Source: Amblyornis subalaris
Taxonomy: Eukaryota > Chordata > Aves > Passeriformes > Ptilonorhynchidae
DNA length: 64,000 nucleotides
NCBI GenBank assembly: GCA_018881555.1
Contig: JACAXG010000252.1
Span: forward strand, 62,001 to 126,000
Direction of reading: 5' to 3'
In this document: piece after piece, positions 1 to 11,478 of the stretch
How the letters are laid out: each line of letters begins with the position of its first letter
Numbering within the stretch: the stretch's first letter is position 1
Translations under genes and position numbers: made by a program
Notes under the pieces: model-generated
What the model was told of the DNA's origin: nothing
Seen by the model: the letters and a program-made list of their open reading frames with translations, nothing else
Databases searched by the model: none

Positions 1-240
1 CGCGGTAGGGCGCGCGCTCTGCGGCCGGGGCCGGTCCGCCCTCCTGTCCCCACACCCGGGAGGGGGATCCCCGGGGCCTCGGCCCTGCGCGCGCTGCTGT
101 GCGGGGGGTGGTGGCGAAGATGTCCGCTGGAGCGCCNGGGGCGATGGCGAGCCATGGACCGCCGCGAGGAGAGGGCGCCCTCAGCGGCGCCGGCCAGCGG
201 ATGGGCCTGAGGAGGAACAGCGCAGACGGACCCGCGGGCA
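1..240. promoter_or_regulatory. CpG island at the left edge, probable promoter or first exon of an unseen gene
   Basis: Dense in G+C and in CpG dinucleotides up to about position 240, after which composition falls to the local average. Such islands in bird genomes usually mark promoters. I could not find a convincing coding exon: short open stretches on both strands are those expected of GC-rich DNA. A start codon in good context lies at about 154-156 (+), but its frame closes after roughly a dozen codons. The gene it serves is probably outside the window, or its first exon is non-coding. Confidence 0.5.
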
Positions 241-380
241 CGGCGGGTTGAAGCCAAAAGGAAGCCGAGAGCTCTGACTGGCTCTTTCCTGGAAACCCCG
301 GGAACTCCAAACGCGCTGCAGGGAGAGAGGTGGAAATCCCACTGACCGTTTCCAGGGGGATGCAGGAAAAGGAGGACGCT

Positions 381-483
381 TGTCAGCCAGAACCTGCAAG
401 CGGCCGCTGCGATGGGCAAAAGCCGTTTGTGACCTGGAGGCCGTGCCCAGAGCTTCAACAGCTCTGAGAGAGCATCACAAACG
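381..483 (-). repeat. Copy A of an unidentified dispersed repeat, inverted relative to copies B and C
   Basis: About 100 bp here match the reverse complement of roughly 1985-2100 with only scattered differences. Shared blocks include ctgcgatgggcaaa and agcttcaacagctct. Several differences are CpG in this copy against TpG or CpA in the other. I do not recognise the family. It has no open frame conserved between copies. Confidence 0.6.
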
Positions 484-1935
484 TGACACAGCCACAGGGC
501 AGAGCATCCTTAGGGACAGGGCTGAGGGCAAGCCTGTGGCACTGTAGCCAAACAAGTGCACTTTGTCCTGGCAGAAAGCAGGAAAGCTCCCCTCCTGGAC
601 CTCACCTCCAGCAGGCCTTAGCAGAGTATCTGTCTGAAATGGCTCTGCCTCTCAAAAAAATGAGATATCAGAGAAGTCAAAAATCAAATCATCAGAGCAG
701 GGTGGTGCTGGCTGAGGGCTCCTAGAAGGAGGCAGAGATGGACTGAGAGCTGCAGTGCTCCTCATTGAAAACCATCTGAAAGAAACAGCCGATAATGGTC
801 AAACCAGAAAATGAAGAAAAGATTCTGCAGGGTCCTGTGCTACTCTGCATTCAGCAGTGACAGAGTTTTTCATGGATGCAGCGTTATTCCAGGCAGACTG
901 AAAAAGGTGGCTCATGCCAGTGGAGAAATTAGACTTTGACAAGTGGCACCAGCATAATCTTGCAAAGCAGCCTAAAACATCCATGGTTTCTACTGTAAAT
1001 CTTGAGTACAGGACTAGTGTTTTCAGATTGTTACCAGGAAACATTTCAGGGGCCCCTTCCTGAATACTGATGTGTAGTTTGTAGTCTGTCCCTTGGACCT
1101 CTTCTTTTTACTTACATTTGTCAGTTCTACATTTCCTCAGCTGTTGAGGTTCAGGTTGCTCAGTAACATGCTGGTAATTCACATCAGATTCCAGTTTGAC
1201 TAGATGAATAATTTAAACCATCATCAAACTTTTACTTCTTGTTCCTTGCCCAGCTTCCTAGCCCATTTCTGCATCTGATAAATGGCACAGATCACAGCAG
1301 AGTGGCTTGCTCAGAGACCTCCTGACTTGCTCACAAAACAGCTTGATTGCTGCTTTAATGCATTTGCTTTCCTTTAAGTAAGTCATTAATGTGCAAGAGG
1401 ACCTTTGCTTTCACCCTTGGTTCTCTAAGAACATTTGCTAGTGGATCTTGGCAAAGGCCTTTGTGGAAGACCAGCTGAGCTGCATTTTCATACCATTCTG
1501 CCAACAAATGTGGAAACCTTGGTTTTGCAGCAGGAGAGAGTCACACGATGGTCATGGCCTTATCTCAGCATTTTCACCCGTTATTGTTTGACCTCCGCTG
1601 GGTATCACCATTGCCTTTCCCCAAAAGCAGCTGTCTGCTCCAGAGGACCTTGCTGGATCTGGGGTCTTGATTTATCCTGAGAAAACCCATTGCAGTCCCT
1701 CCCCAGTTGTTTGCTTTCATCCATTTGCTTTCTAGCCTGACTCACCATTCCTGGCTATTTGTGTGGTACTCTAATAGCATTGGGTGCTCCAGGTTTCCAG
1801 TGATGCTCTCTCACTTCCAGGAGACCAGAGGCACCTCTCTGCTGAGCCCGGGGCAGCCTGCTGAAGTCACTGCCTTCCAGGCGCTTCCCGAGGGCTGCCA
1901 GTCCTGCTGCTCCCCTGGGCCGCTTTTCTCCCACC

Positions 1936-2192
1936 TTCCTGAAGGATGGCCATCGCTTCCAGCCACCTCTGCTCTGCCCTGTGGCTGTGTTGTGCTTTAC
2001 AATCTGTGATGCTCTCTGAGAGCTGTTGAAGCTCAGGGCATGGTCTCCAGGTCATAAATGGCCTTTGCCCATCGCAGCCACCACTTTGCATTTTCTGGCT
2101 GATGAGGTTCCTCCTTTTGCTGTGTTTCCCCCNGAAGGATGTTCATGGGATTGAGGTGGATTTCTCTGGTTCTCTCCCTGCAGCCAGTTCCC
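1936..2192 (+). repeat. Copy B of the unidentified dispersed repeat
   Basis: The stretch from ccttcctgaaggatggccat to the motif ggatttctctgg aligns in direct orientation with 3873-4085, at roughly 70 percent by eye with small gaps. Its middle part aligns inverted with 381-483. The ends of the element could not be fixed by eye, and no terminal repeats or coding capacity were seen. It may be part of a diverged LTR or another old interspersed element. Confidence 0.5.
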
Positions 2193-3872
2193 TTCAAGTA
2201 CTTCTAGCCTTACTGCAGCTCCCTTGTTTATTTTGGCCTTCTGGCTTTTCTACAGATGAATTTATGCATTTGTTCTCAGGCTGTTTCAATGTGCTTTGTT
2301 TATTTGGGGGCTTGGCTACACAAAGCAAGAGTAGCAGCCCACTCCTCATTTTTTCCTGCCTTCCTGTTATATTGACTTTGTGCCTACAGCATGAGCTACC
2401 CACAGCTGTGCTCTTCCACACATGGTGGCTTTTCCCTGTCTTTGGGGTCAACGTTTTCCTGTGTTTTTCACTGTGAGTACCAAAGCCTGGTTATCTTCCA
2501 TTTTAAACAGAGACTGGTAGAGTTGTCATCACATTCAGCTGCTTCCCCAACTCCTCTCATGCTGAGACCTTTCTGTGTGCCAGCCACCAGCTGGGGTTTG
2601 CTTTATTGTGGATATGATCTTTGAGCACATCAGGGAAAGTACCCAAGGAACCTTGCTCTTTAGCATCCAGGTAACCAATTTGAAATGTGCCTTCAGAAAA
2701 GCCATTTACTTATTTTTTTTATGCTATCCAGATGGACCATGCCCATGAGCTCCTCCCCAGCACTTGAACACTGTTTAGAGACCTCATAGCATCCAGCATC
2801 TTTGTCCTGGGCAGACAAGGTACCACAGTGTGTCCCTGCACGTTGGTCAAGCCCCTGCAGGACACCTGATCCCTTTGGGCCAGCACTTTTCCCAGCCACA
2901 CTGTTCCTGGAAGAGCCATGTGTTGTCTTAGCCTTTGCACCCCAAACAAGGCTGAGGTGCAGCAAAACACAGCAGCTGCTCTGGAGTAGAGCATTTCCCT
3001 TCAGTACAGACATCCCTCTCAAGCTGTCATGGTTTTAGCTGTAAGAGCACCTCTTGTGGTCAGAGCCATGTTTTCTCCCTCATCACCACAACCTGCAGCC
3101 CCAGCCCAGAGAGGTGGGAAAGGTGTCCTGGTCTCAGGCACCAGGCACAGNCTGGCCCCCCATCTAGCCTGGCCTCCAGGCCCTGGGGACAGTGCCACAT
3201 CACCGGTGTTGGGCTGCTGCTCCCTGCTCCACCTCTCATGTACATCACCTTGTGAGAGGTTAGGGTGGCTCCCTGCCTTGCAGGACCTCCAGGCTTTGTG
3301 TGCTCCAGATGCAAGGCTAAACCCTTCAATTTTCAAACTCCTTTTGGGGCCCAGGCTACCAGGCCTGCATGTGTTAGTGGCATTAGCAGCTACTGTGTTC
3401 CCTCCTAGGTACATCCAGGTAGTCCAGCCTGGGCACTGCCACAGCTTTGCACCGAATGCCCCTCAACATGCTGGTTTTCCATGATGGTCCTTTCATTCCT
3501 CCTCTGAGTTGCTTCCAGCAGAGGTAACAACACCCACCCTCTGTCCCATCAAGGTGCGTGATGCTGCATGTGCCTGTGTTTGAAATTAAGGTTTTTCAAT
3601 AGACACCCTTTTCTCAGAAGGCCAGCTTGCACCCCAAAGGACACTGTCACCATTGCTTAGCTCTATTCCCTCCATTCTGTATTTTTGACAAATTGTTCCT
3701 TGAATTGACTCTGTGTATTAATTGTTTTCCTACTTGTCACACCCAATTTCTTGCTTCTCCATCCTGATGTCACCTTCCAACACTTTGCTCACGTTAGGCT
3801 TTTTCATGATGTTAAAACACCTTTCACTCAGAAGCTGTTCCCAGTTCATTTGGGTTTTTTAAAAATTGCCTT

Positions 3873-4085
3873 CCTGAGGGATGTCCATCAGTTCCAACCA
3901 CCTCTCACACTCTGGGAGCCACAAATCTCTTTTGAAGCTCTCAGCACAGTCCCCAGGCCACTGCCAGCGTTTCCCCATTACAGCCACTACTTGCTGTTCC
4001 TGCTGACAAACTTCCTCTGCTTCCTGTAGCTCCCCTTTGAGGATGTTAACATGACTGATGGATTTCTCTGTCTCTCTCCCAACAG
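3873..4085 (+). repeat. Copy C of the unidentified dispersed repeat
   Basis: Direct-orientation partner of copy B about 1.9 kb away. Matching landmarks in the same order are ccttcctga, ggatgtccatcagttccaac against ggatggccatcgcttccagc, gaagctc, ccaggcca, cagccac, gaggatgtt and ggatttctctg. It is more diverged than the A/B pair. The family is not identified. Confidence 0.45.
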
Positions 4086-5639
4086 TACCTTGCTGTCACT
4101 GCCCTGGAGAGACTTTTCAGTGCCAATGGTGGGGTGCAGGTGTCGCAGGCAGAACAAGGCTAAGCTGAAGATGTTTTTCCACCCAGGTCTGGAACCAGCA
4201 GCAGCCAGAGAGCAGCTGTGTGCTTGGGAACCCTGGCGTACCCTCTTTGGTTTCCTTCCATTTTATCCATGGCACAGATGCATCCACATGCGAACTCTGG
4301 CACCCCGGTTCCAGCATCATGTTTTAGAGAAGCACATAAGTATCTGTTCTTCCTCTGGCTCCTTATTTTTATGTGCCTTGTTAAAGCAGCTCTTTACTGC
4401 TTCCCACGCGAATGTTGTCACCTCCTGTCCTAGTCTCTAGTGAAGACTTAGGGATTTTATGATTCCAGCTCATGGATGAATCATCTTGTGTTTAGCCCCA
4501 TTGCTTGGTAGTTTCCTCCAGCACCCCTCTCCTACCTCTGTCGTGCGAGTACCTCTGTGGTGTCCCCCTCCCTGGGTGCCTCCAGGGACAGAGACCTTTG
4601 CTCCTTCCTGCATTCTGCAAGAGTCTGCTTGGATAGCAAGTGAGAGCCAGTCCGGGAGGAAAGAAATAGGATTTTTCTGTGTTGGTTTGCCCTCTTGTGC
4701 CTCACAGTGCTCTCCACTCAAGTTGAGTTGCAAGGTCTCCTTTCGTTTTTGGAGGCAGGTTGCTTTGGCTGCCTCGTTTCCCAGCTCTTTCAGCCCTTCT
4801 GGGGATTGCTGTTTATTCCTGGGCTAGGAGAATGCTCCCACAACCAAACTCTTTACCTTGTTGCACCTCTCTAACCCAGAGCTCTGTTCCCTTCACACGG
4901 GCCCTCCACCTGCTTGCATCAACCACTTCACACTCACTGTGGGACACATGAGCTAAGCCTGGATGCTGGTCCAGTGTCTCAGTTTGCAAAGGATGCTACA
5001 GGCTGGATTTATATGTTCCTGGTGCCAGCTGAGATGCCCCAACAGGGGCTTATGGCCACCCTGTTAGCAGCTGGATGCAAGGCGGGCAGCACTTCCCCTG
5101 GCACTCTGTCACTTGCACTTATCCTTGCTCTCAGGTCTATGCCTTGTTTTGCTCTCTGCCCCTCTCCAGAGATCACGGAGCTTCTCTGTCTTCCAAAACA
5201 CATATATCTACAATGAGCACTTCAAAGTCAGAGAGGAAATACACTGAAAAACCTTCCCTGTGTAGCTAAGACTTAAATCCCCTAGAAGAAATTTCAGAGT
5301 TAAAAGCTGCTCAGGCTGACAGAAGAGCATTTGCAGAGAGGTATGTCCACCAGAGTAAGGGAAAACTTTTGCCTTCCCCTGGCCTGGCTTATCTGCACAC
5401 AAGTCCCCGGTGGTGCCAAGCCCAGCTCTACCAGAGCCCTGCGGAGCTGGGTGTCAGGCACAGCCGGTGTCAGGCCATGGAGGTGCATGGGTTCCCCTGT
5501 TTTCTCTACCCAGCAAGGAGCGGTCCCGGCCCCAGTCCCCCCGGGGGGCAGACAGCGGGCAGGACCCTTGTCAGCCCAGACTTCCTTGGGCCCCACAAGT
5601 TCTTCTGGGGCCTCTGCTNGGCTGCGGCCCTGCGGGGTC

Positions 5640-6180
5640 TGGGTCTGGCCGGGGCAGGGCAGAGGGGCCGGAGGAGGCCCTGGGGCGGGACGTGACCCCG
5701 GGGCGGGAGCNGCCGGGGACAGCAGGGGTGCGGGAGGGAGCCCGGGCAGGGGGACCAGACCCGGAGGGGCGGCGGGCGGCGCCGGGCCCGCGGGTGAGGC
5801 GGGGGCCGCCGCAGTCCCCGCCCGCCGCCCGCCGGGAGGGGCCGAGCTCCGCCGCCGCAGAACCGCCGCCGCCGCCGGGCCGCGCCGGGCGATGCCGCGC
5901 CGGGCCCGGGGCCGCCGCCGCCGCCGCCGCCCTGAGCCCCGGGGAGCCGCCCGAGGTAAGCGGGACCCCGGGGGGACGGGAGGCCGGGCCCCCGCGGCCG
6001 GCGGGCAGCGCCAGCCCCCGGCGAGGCCCGGCCGCTGTGGGCAGGGGGCTCGGGACAGGCGGGGCCGGGGGTGCCCCGGCACTCCGAGGGGACAGAGCCC
6101 GGCGGGGCGGCCCCGCTCCGGCCCCGGGGCGGGCGTCCGTCCGTCGGGGCCGTGCTGACCCGGGGTCTGGGGTACCCCTA
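5640..6180 (+). promoter_or_regulatory. CpG island with the non-coding first exon of the TMEM121-like gene
   Basis: Very GC-rich with many CpGs, and including a run of GCC triplets near 5910-5931. A strong splice donor, GAG|GTAAGC, has its last exonic base at 5955. It pairs naturally with the acceptor ctctgtgcag ending at 7636, one base before the TMEM121-like start codon. That makes this the promoter and 5'UTR exon, with an intron of 5956-7636. An upstream ATG at 5892-5894 would open a reading frame that crosses the junction out of frame with the main protein. The transcription start site is not determinable here. Confidence 0.6.
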
Positions 6181-7580
6181 GTCCCTCCGGAGGCTCGGCG
6201 AGGCCGTGGGGTGCCAGGCGGGTGAGCCCCCGGCCGTGTGGCATGGCCAGATGTGCCACATCCACGGGCTCCCCCATGCCCACCAGCCTCTGATCGCTCC
6301 CCCTGAGAGGCACCTGTGTCTGACAGGTTCAGGCTCCGCTGCCTCCCGCAACGTGCCAGGATGCTGCTGGGCCCAGGGACGCACGACTGCGCCGGACGCC
6401 TGCTCCCTCAGCCAAAAAGCAGGAGTTCAGGTAGCTTGTGCCCAGGGCCCTGTGCCATCAGTTCCAGCACCAGGAGCATCCATGTGCGGGGGTGACCATT
6501 AACTGTGTGGTCTCCATCCTGCTCCCAAGCGCTTGCTCCATGGTCAAGTGCCACCCGCACGCTGCCCACTGGATGACCAGAATGGTGTCNCAGGGCCCCC
6601 GCATGGCCCAGGTGTGGCTGAGGCGGGCTCTGCGTGGGCAGCCTTCGTGCAGCACTGTGCCACACAGTCATCAGCCCGGTTTCATCCTCCATTTCATCCA
6701 GGGGGCTGGCTCCCCTCCAGAGCAGCTGCCAAGTTGTGCCTGGCGAGGCCCCGGCTCCGTCCTCCCTCTTTGCCTCTGAAGGCAGCTGCCTGCAGCTGTG
6801 CTTGGTCAGGGGGAGGGAGTCTGACAGCCCTGGTGCCATCCAAGGCAGGCAGGGTACTTTTGGGGAAAGTGCTTTGCTCTGCCCCAGCCCAGGAAAGCTG
6901 AGCATCCCACAGAAACCGGGGGCCTGTTGCAGAGCCCCTTGTGTCCTGGAGCTGTGGGCTAGTGCTGCTTTCCCTTGCTTTCAGTTTATGGTGTTGGGGC
7001 AGGGTGGGCATGGGCAAATAGCTCTAGGCAAAGGTCTTGGGGAGTGTGAACCTGAAGGAAACTGNATATTGGGCCGATTTTTTCCCTCCCACCTCACAGG
7101 ACAGCCNGGATAAAAAAGCCAGGCTTCGTCTTGTGCTGTGCATGAAAATAAAGAGACTAAAAAGAGCAGTCCTGGATCATAGCAGTTAAGGGCCTGCTTG
7201 GGTTAAACACATAAATATAGTCNTTGTGCCTTATGGGGGAAAAATAAGCACTGGCTGGGAAATCCCATGGAAAATAAGGCACGTACCCTGCATGGTGGCA
7301 GAGCCTAGTCAGTGTGATAAGCTACCAGAAGAGGCAGTAGCATNCCAAGTGTTTGAAGTGTCTCAAGTATCCAGCCTGCCCACCATGTGCTTCCTAGGAG
7401 CTGGGTTTCAGCCAGCACANGCCACCAGGATGGCCTGGTCAGTCTCAGGAGCTCTGGCTAGAAATCTGCAGGTTTGGAACAAGCCAGGCACATAGGATGG
7501 GANAAACCTATGAACGGTTCCCTTGCTTCTTTCGGCCATCCACAGCTGTTGAGGAGGAGGTGGCAGAAGGGGGCCCANGG

Positions 7581-8570
<990 letters not shown>

Positions 8571-9143
8571 CNAGCCAGCAGGAGCTGCAGCCTGGGCATC
8601 CCCATGCCTGGCCNTACCTACAAACTCGGGGCAGGCCGCTGAGCTCCCCGCCTGGACAGAGGGCAACGACCCCGCTCCCTCCTTCCCTGGGCAAAGCCGC
8701 TCAGGGCCCCGAGGGACGCATGGCGAGGGCCCCCGAAGCAGCCTCTGTAAGGCTGCAGAGCAGTTTGGAACCTCAGCACCCCACCTGGTGAAACAGCAGA
8801 GCAGAGGAGGCCAGGGTCGCCTGCCATGTGTTGTGTCTGGCTGGGGCCAGGCAGCCCTTACCCTGTGCCAGGCTCCCCTGCCAGTGCTCCCCATACAGCA
8901 CCGTCCTCGGGGCAGCCAGGGCGCCNCACGGGGACACAGCGGGTCACCCACTCTGCTGTTGTGGTTGGCCCTGGCTCCAGTGTGGTCCTTGGCAGCAGCC
9001 TGCTCCCCACTGTGTGAGCCGAGGTCCCCATGCAGGGGGAGCAAGGCCTGGGCCTCCCCCTGCTGTCACCCCTCTCAGCCAGCTGCAGGCCTGGGGGGAC
9101 CCAAAAAGGNGTGACTGTCCTTTTTTTGTATCTCCCTCTTTGC

Positions 9144-9149
9144 AATAAA
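9144..9149 (+). terminator. Polyadenylation signal AATAAA of the TMEM121-like gene
   Basis: Canonical AATAAA 574 bp after the stop codon. It lies within a GC-rich 3'UTR followed by a drop to TG-rich sequence (tttcatgtctgtgtcc) that could serve as the downstream element. Cleavage is expected around 9165-9175. Confidence 0.75.
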
Positions 9150-9175
9150 AGACCTGAGCCCTGCAGCCATTTCAT

Positions 9176-11478
9176 GTCTGTGTCCCTGCCAGCGGGCAGA
9201 TCCCCCCACTTCTTTGGGGGCCTGTCCCTTATGTGCCTGGATGTCCAGCTGCAAAGCATGTGGAGAGGATTGGTCAGTAACCACCCAGGCCTGAGGAGAG
9301 CATCCCAGGCCACCGGGTCTGAAGCCATTCCTCCTGGCCTGCAGGTCCTGTGAGTGTGGTGGGGTCCAAGGGTGTCACTGGCAGGGTGTGCATGGCAGCT
9401 TTGTCAGCCACCACCGCCTGTGCAACCAGTGCAGTCACATCAACTGGCACCAATCATGCCCACGGACACCCACAGCAAGTCCCCACACTCCACCCAGAGG
9501 GACACCAGTGCAGGTCTGCCCAAAATGCCTTAGAAACAAGGATAATAAGCCAACTGCTCGAGGCTGGGAGGCTACTGGAAAGAGCAGCTCNCCAGCAGTA
9601 GGAAGCTCTCTGGAGATGTTGGAAGCATCTCCTTCCCCTGGAGCTGGTATTGCCATGCTCCCATCTGCCCAATACCCAGTGGGACCTCACCCCTGGCAGT
9701 GCCCTAGGGCTTCCCCTGCTGCAGGGTGCTGGCCCAGGAGCTGGCAGGCACGGAGGCCACAGGCTCACCGCTCACCACCAACGTGCTGAGCACAAGCAGG
9801 TGACATCCCAACGAGGATGTCCTCCTTGCAGGCAAGCAAAGGGGCCTTAGCAGGAAGAAGACCTTTAGCTCCGGAGGGGCAGGAGGGGACAGCAGGACCA
9901 CTCTGAGGGTGCACCAGCCTTGCCACCTGCTGGACGAGACCTACAAGCAGCAGGGGATGGGGACACATGGACTCAGGAATGCTGAGGAGTGTCACGTGGC
10001 CCCTCAGCAAGGCCCTGGCAGCAGGTCTCTAGCCAAGCTGACACATCCCATGCCTACTGCCTTCCCCCAGTTAAACTGTCACCAAACCTGTCACCAGAGC
10101 AGAACTTGCATCACCCACAGGAACTACAGTAAAGGCAGGTGCTTCAGCAACACCCTTAGGCTGGCTGACCTCTCTTTGTTCCATGTTTCGCTCACAGCAG
10201 GGCCTGTCCCTAGGCCCCACACAGCACAGCTGTTTCCAGGCACTCTCCCAGCACACACTCTGACCTGTCAGACTGGGATCATCTCAGTCATCTCCTTGTC
10301 AGCACGGCCACAGCCAGACAGGGGCAACCGGAGCAAGGAGAAACAAGAGAGCTGGTGTTCAAACACTGCACTGGAGAGGCATTAACTCCCCTGAGTTCAA
10401 ACACTTTTGACTGTAACAGCACCAACAGTGGGAATAAAGGAAAACAGGTACTGTATTTCATACAGGATCAGTTTCCTAGAAGCACCAATAGCCCTGTGGA
10501 GATGACCCTAAGAAGCCAAGCTGCTCTGAAGAAATCCCATGCAGCAATACCCAAGCAGTCACAGCATGCCCCATGTACGAGGAAGGCCAGCCACACCTAG
10601 ATCTGCATCACCAGGAGCAGCCCATGTGGAGCAGAGTGATCCTCTCACCTTCACTCAGTTCTTGTGAGACTACATCCAGATATTGATCCATTCTGGGCCA
10701 CCAAAAGATAGATGTCGGTTGTCTGGGGTGACTCCAGTTGAGTATGTGAAAGTTGTCAGAGGCTGGAGCACTGCAAGGAAAGGCTGAGGGAACAGGATTT
10801 ATTCACCCTTAGGAAGAAAAGGCTTTGGGGAGACCTTACAGAGCCTTCCCACCAACCTCTCAGACCTGTGACAAAGCTCTGGAGAAGACAGAGCCAGGCA
10901 CTTCACTGAGAACAAGACAATGATTATGAACTAACACCAGGCAGGTTTCCTGGATGAGGGAACAAAAAGTTCCATCTTGAGAACCTGAAGCAGTAGAGCA
11001 GAGGCCAAGAGAGGTGAGGGCATCTGTCCTTGGACATTACCAGATCCCACCAAAGCAGCTCTGGGCAATCTGAAGTCAGTGCTAGCCCTGCTCTGAGCAG
11101 GCATTGTACCACGTGTCCTTTTCTGCCTCAGTGGAAGTCTGAGAAAACGTGGAGTAGAGCCAGCAATGCAGGGCAGGACTCATGCTTTCCTTGCCAGAGT
11201 TAGAAACGAGCGAGTGCCAGGGCAAAGACAGGCCTGTCATCACCATCAGCATCTGCATGACACACTTGTCATCACCCAGGCACGGTCTAAACCATAAGCA
11301 AAGAAGGTACTTCAGCTACTAAACCCCCACTGTTTCCTTCNATTTAGCCTCTGCTCTGCTGCCTTACAGCATCCTTGTACAGTGGAANGCAGATACTGGG
11401 AAGAGGGATAGCCATCTTTCAGGCCTGGCCAAGGCAGAATGAGTCCCAGTGCCAGACAACAGCACAGCTGTCCAACAG
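9176..11478. other. Intergenic region between the TMEM121-like gene and RRP36 (convergent genes)
   Basis: The two genes face each other tail to tail across this interval. I see no exon or RNA gene. The right half carries an old CR1 fragment, described separately. The first AATAAA on the minus strand downstream of the RRP36 stop is at 10798-10803, inside that CR1, so the RRP36 3'UTR may extend this far. Confidence 0.55.
10650..10965 (+). mobile_element. Old, diverged CR1 LINE fragment (3' part)
   Basis: Landmarks of the CR1 ORF2 3' end appear in the expected order: gagactacatccag, a degenerate ctggagcactgcaaggaaag, ggctgagggaacaggattt, gaagaaaaggct, and the segment around gagaagacagagccaggc. 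Divergence is high and frames are broken, so this is a dead copy. Ends are approximate. Confidence 0.6.

Larger units (their letters stand above)
484..5639. other. Gene-poor upstream region
   Basis: Apart from repeat copies B and C, I see no exon with flanking splice sites and protein-like content, no RNA gene and no recognisable transposon. Long pyrimidine-rich stretches on the + strand and short open frames are present on both strands, none of which resembles a known protein. Promoter-distal regulatory DNA of the TMEM121-like gene is possible but not shown. Confidence 0.5.

Noticed and set aside
3029..3484. A 151-codon open frame (+) in the gene-poor left region, with a competing minus-strand frame
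   Set aside because: Both strands are open over the same stretch, which is typical of locally GC-rich non-coding DNA, and neither product resembles a protein family.
5300..6313. Long open frames on both strands (up to 337 codons) rich in Pro, Gly, Arg and Ala
   Set aside because: They lie across a CpG island where stop codons are rare, have low-complexity composition, overlap each other on both strands and show no known domain.
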